64,000 nt of DNA from Luidia sarsii (lineage: Eukaryota; Echinodermata; Asteroidea; Paxillosida; Luidiidae). Of this stretch, positions 60,123-64,000 are shown one piece after another. The notes below the pieces were generated by a model. That model saw only the letters and a list, made by a program, of their open reading frames with translations. It made no database searches and was not told where the DNA came from. The position numbers and the translations under genes are program-made. Positions within the stretch are counted from its first letter, which is position 1. Each line of letters starts with the position of its first letter. Location of the stretch: positions 21,099,773 through 21,163,772 of the forward strand of contig OX465110.1 of NCBI GenBank assembly GCA_949987565.1. The letters run 5' to 3'.

Positions 60123-60342
60123 AAAGGTAAATACTGCATGTGTACCACTACCCATAATTCTGACCACTAGCCCTACCACTGTACCAGTACCGCTACCACT
60201 AAGTACTAAGTACTATACTACCTACTGACTGTAAGAATATTCTTCCGTACCGTTTCTCTCCAAGTCTGAGACAACCGTTCTATGTTCTTTGCGTACCTTT
60301 GAAACTGAAAGAACAGTCGTGGTGTGAGGAAATGCAGACAGG

Positions 60343-60365
60343 ATGGTTCAGTTAGTCGTGAAAGC
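60343..60365 (+). CDS. CHTF8: CHTF8 coding exon 1
   Basis: Only 23 coding bases: MVQLVVK and the first two bases of Ala. Donor AAAGC|GTGAGT. Splitting just after the first beta strand makes this exon invisible to simple frame scans. Confidence 0.92.
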
Positions 60366-62182
60366 GTGAGTCAAATTAATATATTATCTATTCAGTATTC
60401 TAACTCGTTATTCTTTTTCTAACTTCTTCTAACTCTAAGTTTAACAAATGAAGTCCTCTTAGTCTTAATTAACTTACTTAACTTAGTCTGACTAGTCGTA
60501 TTAAGACAGTGTAGACTCTCTGTCTTAGGTTGTCTAACATGTTTTGAAAATGTGCAACTCAATGCCAATTTAACCATGTCCATGATTAATTTTAAAATTA
60601 AACTCCAGTACATTTCTGAGCTACATACATGTGCTGGTTTTTGGTAGTAGTACTAGTAGTACTACTAGTACTAGTACTAGTACTACTACTAGTACTAGTA
60701 CAGTACACCGACTACCGAGTACTGAGTACTAGTACTACTACTAAAGTACTACAGTACTAGTACTACTACTATACTATAGTAGTATTACTAGTACTAGTAG
60801 TAGTAGTAATAATACTTTAGTATATACTAGTACTAGTACTACTAGTACTAGTAGTACTAGTACTAGTAGTAGTAATAGTCTAGTACTACTAGTAATTGTA
60901 CTAGCTAGTTACTTTATTAGTATTACTACTAGTATTACAAATAGTATTAGTGTACTTACTAAGTATTGAAGAAGTGTTGGACGCAGAAGTATTACTATCA
61001 GCATTACTAGTATAAGCCCTGGCCCCGGGCATGTTTTAAACCTGCACAAATCCCCCCTGCGCAACCCCCCCTGCGCAAATTTGAAGCCACCCTGACTATA
61101 CATGTATGTTATCTAGTTTTTAAAACCTCAAACTCAAAATATCAGTCATCGGGTAGTGAGGTACTCGGCAGTTTTGTGATTTCATAATCCTGCCAAATTC
61201 TTTCAAAGCATGGCTTGATACCATAGTAAATAGTAATATTAGTGTTATTATTAGTACTATAATTGTATTATTGTAGCATTGACAATGGATTATCCACAAC
61301 AAACTTAGGAAAAGTCTACTTGTTTCTACCAGACGTCTGTATTGAACAAGCATGTGTGTTGTAATTTTCATTCAGGATTGTGATTTATCTTTGTCTTTTT
61401 TCAAAGAGCAAACTCTGATGACGGCATTCCAGAATGGATGTTGGTGGAAATGCAAGGGCAGTTGGAATGTCCAGGGGACGAACAACTTGCAGGCAATTTC
61501 ATTGGAGATCTTCATTTCAATAAGAAGGTGAACAAAAAAGTCAAATACATGGCATACATGTACCTGTGAACAATTCTGGATGTTCATTTGTTGAACCGTA
61601 TATCAGTTTTCTTTCTAAGCCCTGAACTGAGCATTTCTTTATATGTTCTGAGATCTTTAACCTCAGCATCTTAGTATAAAGGGGTTCCTTGTCTTAGGGC
61701 TGGGTTTGTTATGCCTTCAGGCCCTTCATGACTGTTCATGCACCTTTGTATTTTTAATGTATTGCCAAGGAGTCGAGGGCCATGGCTTTTTCGGCATACA
61801 TGTACTTTTCTTAGTACAATAACATGTACTAGTTTTTATGAAGAGTATGTGAAATAATTGTTTGGTCTTGAATTATTTTCAGGGAGTTCCAATCATGATC
61901 ATCGGTCATCACATTCTTTATGGCAAAGTCTCTTCTCTCGACAAACCATTCATTGTTCTTGTGAAGAATACACACTCCACAGAGCAGAACTCTGATAAAC
62001 TAAATCAAAGTGTTTCCATGGAAACAGACCAAGCAGAGGAGGAAAATACCAAGATAATGGAAGAAGCAGACAAGAAGACTGATGGAGTTTACTACATGGT
62101 GTCTGCTGCGATTAAGAGAAAAATTGTTTTCAGGACACGACCCAAACCTATCATTACTTATGTGCCAAAAAAAGGATTTTAA
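60343..62182 (+). CDS. CHTF8: CHTF8 (CTF8), alternative RFC clamp-loader subunit, 3 exons
   Basis: CTF8 joins DCC1 and CTF18 in the CTF18-RFC complex, which loads PCNA at forks and supports sister-chromatid cohesion. Exons 60343-60365, 61407-61527 and 61883-62182 join in phase to 147 residues (human 121). Landmarks in order: [49 protein letters not shown], the family hallmark; [39 protein letters not shown] 39-residue stretch (78-116), acidic and rich in Glu, Asp, Lys and Ser, replaces the shorter loop of human CTF8. The start codon has A at -3 and G at +4. Transcribed divergently from UTP4. Confidence 0.96.
60366..61406 (+). other. CHTF8: CHTF8 intron 1 (about 1 kb)
   Basis: Holds the ACTAGT-type tract and ends in TTTTTTCAAAG. 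The exact acceptor could be CAAAG at 61406 (used here, giving Ala-Ala-Asn) because the next AG leads to a stop. Confidence 0.8.
60643..60940. repeat. ACTAGT/TAGTAC low-complexity palindromic tract
   Basis: About 300 bp made almost only of ACT, AGT, TAC and TAG triplets in mixed order, with many ACTAGT and AGTACT palindromes on both strands. It could fold into multiple hairpins. It sits in CHTF8 intron 1. Confidence 0.9.
61407..61527 (+). CDS. CHTF8: CHTF8 coding exon 2
   Basis: One base completes Ala, then residues 9-48: [20 protein letters not shown] and [15 protein letters not shown]. Phase 0 donor AAGAAG|GTGAAC. Confidence 0.94.
61528..61882 (+). other. CHTF8: CHTF8 intron 2 (355 bp)
   Basis: GT-AG intron ending AATTATTTTCAG; unremarkable sequence. 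Confidence 0.9.
61883..62182 (+). CDS. CHTF8: CHTF8 coding exon 3 (C-terminus)
   Basis: Residues 49-147 and TAA (62180-62182). It encodes the [10 protein letters not shown] hallmark, the acidic insertion and the [12 protein letters not shown] ending. Confidence 0.97.
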   Translation, partial: GVPIMIIGHHILYGKVSSLDKPFIVLVKNTHSTEQNSDKLNQSVSMETDQAEEENTKIMEEADKKTDGVYYMVSAAIKRKIVFRTRPKPIITYVPKKGF

Positions 62183-62270
62183 ATTGCTTTGAATGAGCAA
62201 TCAGCTTGCCGAATTCAAGACAATTACCTGTTCCTCTGAAACTTTTTTTCTTCTGAAATTTGGTTCATCA

Positions 62271-62276
62271 AATAAA
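62271..62276 (+). promoter_or_regulatory. CHTF8: CHTF8 polyadenylation signal AATAAA
   Basis: A canonical hexamer 89 bases after the stop codon, giving a short 3' UTR. Confidence 0.75.
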
Positions 62277-62782
62277 ATGTTAAAACAATGGTTGTGCATG
62301 GTTGTAAGTGTACAGTATAATTTCCCTTTACCAACATTTTGTTGTGTCGAAACCTGTAATAATTGTCTTTTCATTTCCAAATAATTCCATTAAACCTTGG
62401 TTAGTTGCCCTGACAAAATTGTCCCATACATGTACTGTCCATGTTCATAAATTGATGTTTAGGGTGTGAGGAGTGGACATTTATTTATTTTTATAATTTC
62501 TTCACCTTCAGTAAAAATAATAATTATACATGTATCGTTTTTGAGCTAAGCATTATTTTTTTATTCGACAGATGATGCAAAGCAACAGGCTCATTTCTGA
62601 ACTATAGAGGGCGCCCTAAACAATGCTGACTGTAACATAATGCTGAATAATTATAATAAAAGATACACTTTCTAATTACCGTATGTTCAGAGCGTTTGAT
62701 TACTTGTTACAAATGCGTCGTTTCTGGTATCAGTTCAAATCTGCTTACATGATATGTTTATTTTTTTTAATCAAATAAATAA

Positions 62783-62935
62783 AGGAAAAACTAACTTGGA
62801 ACTTTAGAAAATGGCAAAGAAAACTGGATCGGGCAGGACTTGAACCAGCACTCACGCACTCACCATCTGTGCTATCCGTTCCAGGCCTCAGAAAACCCTG
62901 GCTAGCGCCCCGCCTGCAAAGACTAGTTGACTATT
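62783..62935 (-). mobile_element. tRNA-derived SINE, copy 3
   Basis: Minus-strand GGATAGCACAGATGGTGAGT and GCTGGTTCAAGTCCTGCCC are good A- and B-box matches, the best preserved of the three copies. CTAGTTGACTATTT-type flank is missing one block but AGTCAACTAGTCTTTGC is present. Confidence 0.78.
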
Positions 62936-63909
62936 TCAATCCATTCTTTGTTTCATAAGGGCGAACGGTTCATGTATAGAAATCATTCAGAACGTTGTTA
63001 ATTCCCAAGAGATAAAAAATTACCAGCACCCGCCTGTCGGATTGCCAAAATGCAAACCAAATCACAACTAAGTTGTTCTCCAAAATGCTGATAATAAAGA
63101 GAATCCATATAGAATACAAAAAAAATATCAAAATCATGTACAATTTTGATGACATCAACAAATAAACATTTTTTAATGGCAAAAAAAAGAGTTCAAATTG
63201 GCACCTGGTTTAAAAAAATATTCACATAAATTACAAATGAAAAATAAAGAAGAAAACGCGGAAATTTAGAGGCTCATTGACACCAGAAAGCTAAACCTCC
63301 CACAACCAATAAGGGAAACGAAGAATTTGGTCATGAACTCATGATGACGTAAAGCATTTTGTTCTTGCATACCGGTGGTAAAGTTGGTTATGTGTAGTGT
63401 TTATAGAAATATGGATGTTGATATGCAGACATTTTTATTAAAAAACAAATAGAGAAAATGTGAAATTCTGTTTGAAAGAAATGGTCATCCCAATTGAACA
63501 CATCTAGCCCGCCAATCTGACCGATAGTTCTTTCTGTATTTATTTCATTTTTCGGGATACATGTACATGTACAGCATTCATATCACAGCACACAACAAGT
63601 AAGAATAATAAAGTGGAAAACAGAAATAAATCAAAACGGTTTTTTTTAAATAATATTTATTAGTTCTAATGATTGGTAAAAGCTAGGTTTCCTTGGGAGA
63701 GCAAGACAAGAACCTATATGAACACTAGGGCACAGGGGCAGCATCATAACACTCCGAATATGCTCCTAACAACCCTTCTTTTGGAAATTAGAGGTTGAGA
63801 TGGTAACCGTAGTAGTAGTCGCCCGCCAAACACAAAAAATACAATCTGGAAAAATAATGCAAGGACTTGCAGCTAGTCTAGTATTATGGTCATGCGCGTG
63901 TACAATGAC

Positions 63910-63970
63910 TCACACTGTGTACATGTACATTGTAATGTACATGTACATGTACAGTACATGTACAGTAAAT
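63910..63970. repeat. TACATG microsatellite
   Basis: Imperfect self-complementary run of TACATG hexamers. Confidence 0.8.
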
Positions 63971-64000
63971 TTACTGGCAGCTAGCTACATGTACATCATC

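Larger units (their letters stand above)
59888..60342. promoter_or_regulatory. Bidirectional promoter of UTP4 (minus) and CHTF8 (plus)
   Basis: The two start codons are 1.2 kb apart, but the probable UTP4 first-exon donor and the CHTF8 ATG are only about 455 bases apart. The interval has four CCAAT/ATTGG boxes (59976-59980, 60010-60014, 60064-60068, 60084-60088), a perfect TTTCGCGCGAAA palindrome at 60111-60122 and a perfect 20-bp palindrome at 59989-60008. No TATA box stands out. CG dinucleotides are commoner here than in surrounding introns. NF-Y and E2F sites fit a growth-regulated housekeeping promoter. Confidence 0.75.
62290..64000. other. Downstream flank of CHTF8
   Basis: No exon is recognised on either strand. 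It contains one SINE (62783-62935), A-rich stretches near 63115-63240, and a TACATG run at 63910-63970 near the window edge. Confidence 0.65.

Noticed and set aside
62783..62935. Possible true tRNA gene
   Set aside because: A and B boxes are present but the acceptor and anticodon stems do not pair properly and related copies occur at two other sites, which fits a SINE.

Overview
The window is animal nuclear DNA: AT-rich, full of microsatellites and minisatellites, with short GT-AG exons separated by introns of hundreds to thousands of bases. No bacterial-style operons, CRISPR arrays or rRNA genes are visible. The protein matches and the head-to-head CHTF8/UTP4 pair (also adjacent in vertebrates) point to a metazoan. 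The very frequent TACATG hexamer runs and general texture make me favour a marine invertebrate deuterostome such as an echinoderm, but this is inference and not proven here.

Layout. (1) 1-20236 contains no recognised exon. It holds a 0.65 kb array of palindromic repeats (about 605-1275), a 1.2 kb array of 42-bp units (10733-11920) and many TACATG runs. It is probably upstream intron of the next gene. (2) 20237-23136, plus strand: the last two coding exons of a PMEPA1/LDLRAD4-like single-pass membrane protein, a family that restrains TGF-beta signalling through a Smad-binding PPNR motif and a Nedd4-binding PPxY motif. The 3' UTR probably runs to about 24220. (3) 24.2-38.6 kb is intergenic. It carries a 27-bp minisatellite split by a CpG-rich segment of about 1 kb, and a 13-bp tandem repeat. 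(4) 38674-59166, minus strand: a complete 15-coding-exon UTP4 (cirhin) gene. I reconstructed it exon by exon with every junction in phase, giving 661 residues. (5) 59.9-60.34 kb is a compact bidirectional promoter with a perfect E2F-type palindrome and several CCAAT boxes. (6) 60343-62182, plus strand: a complete three-exon CHTF8 (CTF8) gene of 147 residues. (7) 62.3-64.0 kb has no recognised gene.

How the genes relate. CHTF8 (replication clamp loading and sister-chromatid cohesion) and UTP4 (pre-18S rRNA processing) diverge from one short promoter, which suggests shared growth or cell-cycle control. The PMEPA1/LDLRAD4-like gene converges on UTP4 across 14 kb of repeat-rich DNA and has no obvious functional link to it.

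Three interspersed repeat types recur. One is a fold-back element whose arms contain a hammerhead-ribozyme-like GAAACGTC string (at least nine whole or partial copies). One is a tRNA-derived SINE (three copies, all minus strand). The third group is single hairpin elements, such as the one in a UTP4 intron at 55276-55415. I found nothing I can firmly call a new biological system. The best leads are the fold-back family, the CpG-rich insertion in the 27-bp array, and the promoter and uORF architecture of the CHTF8/UTP4 pair.
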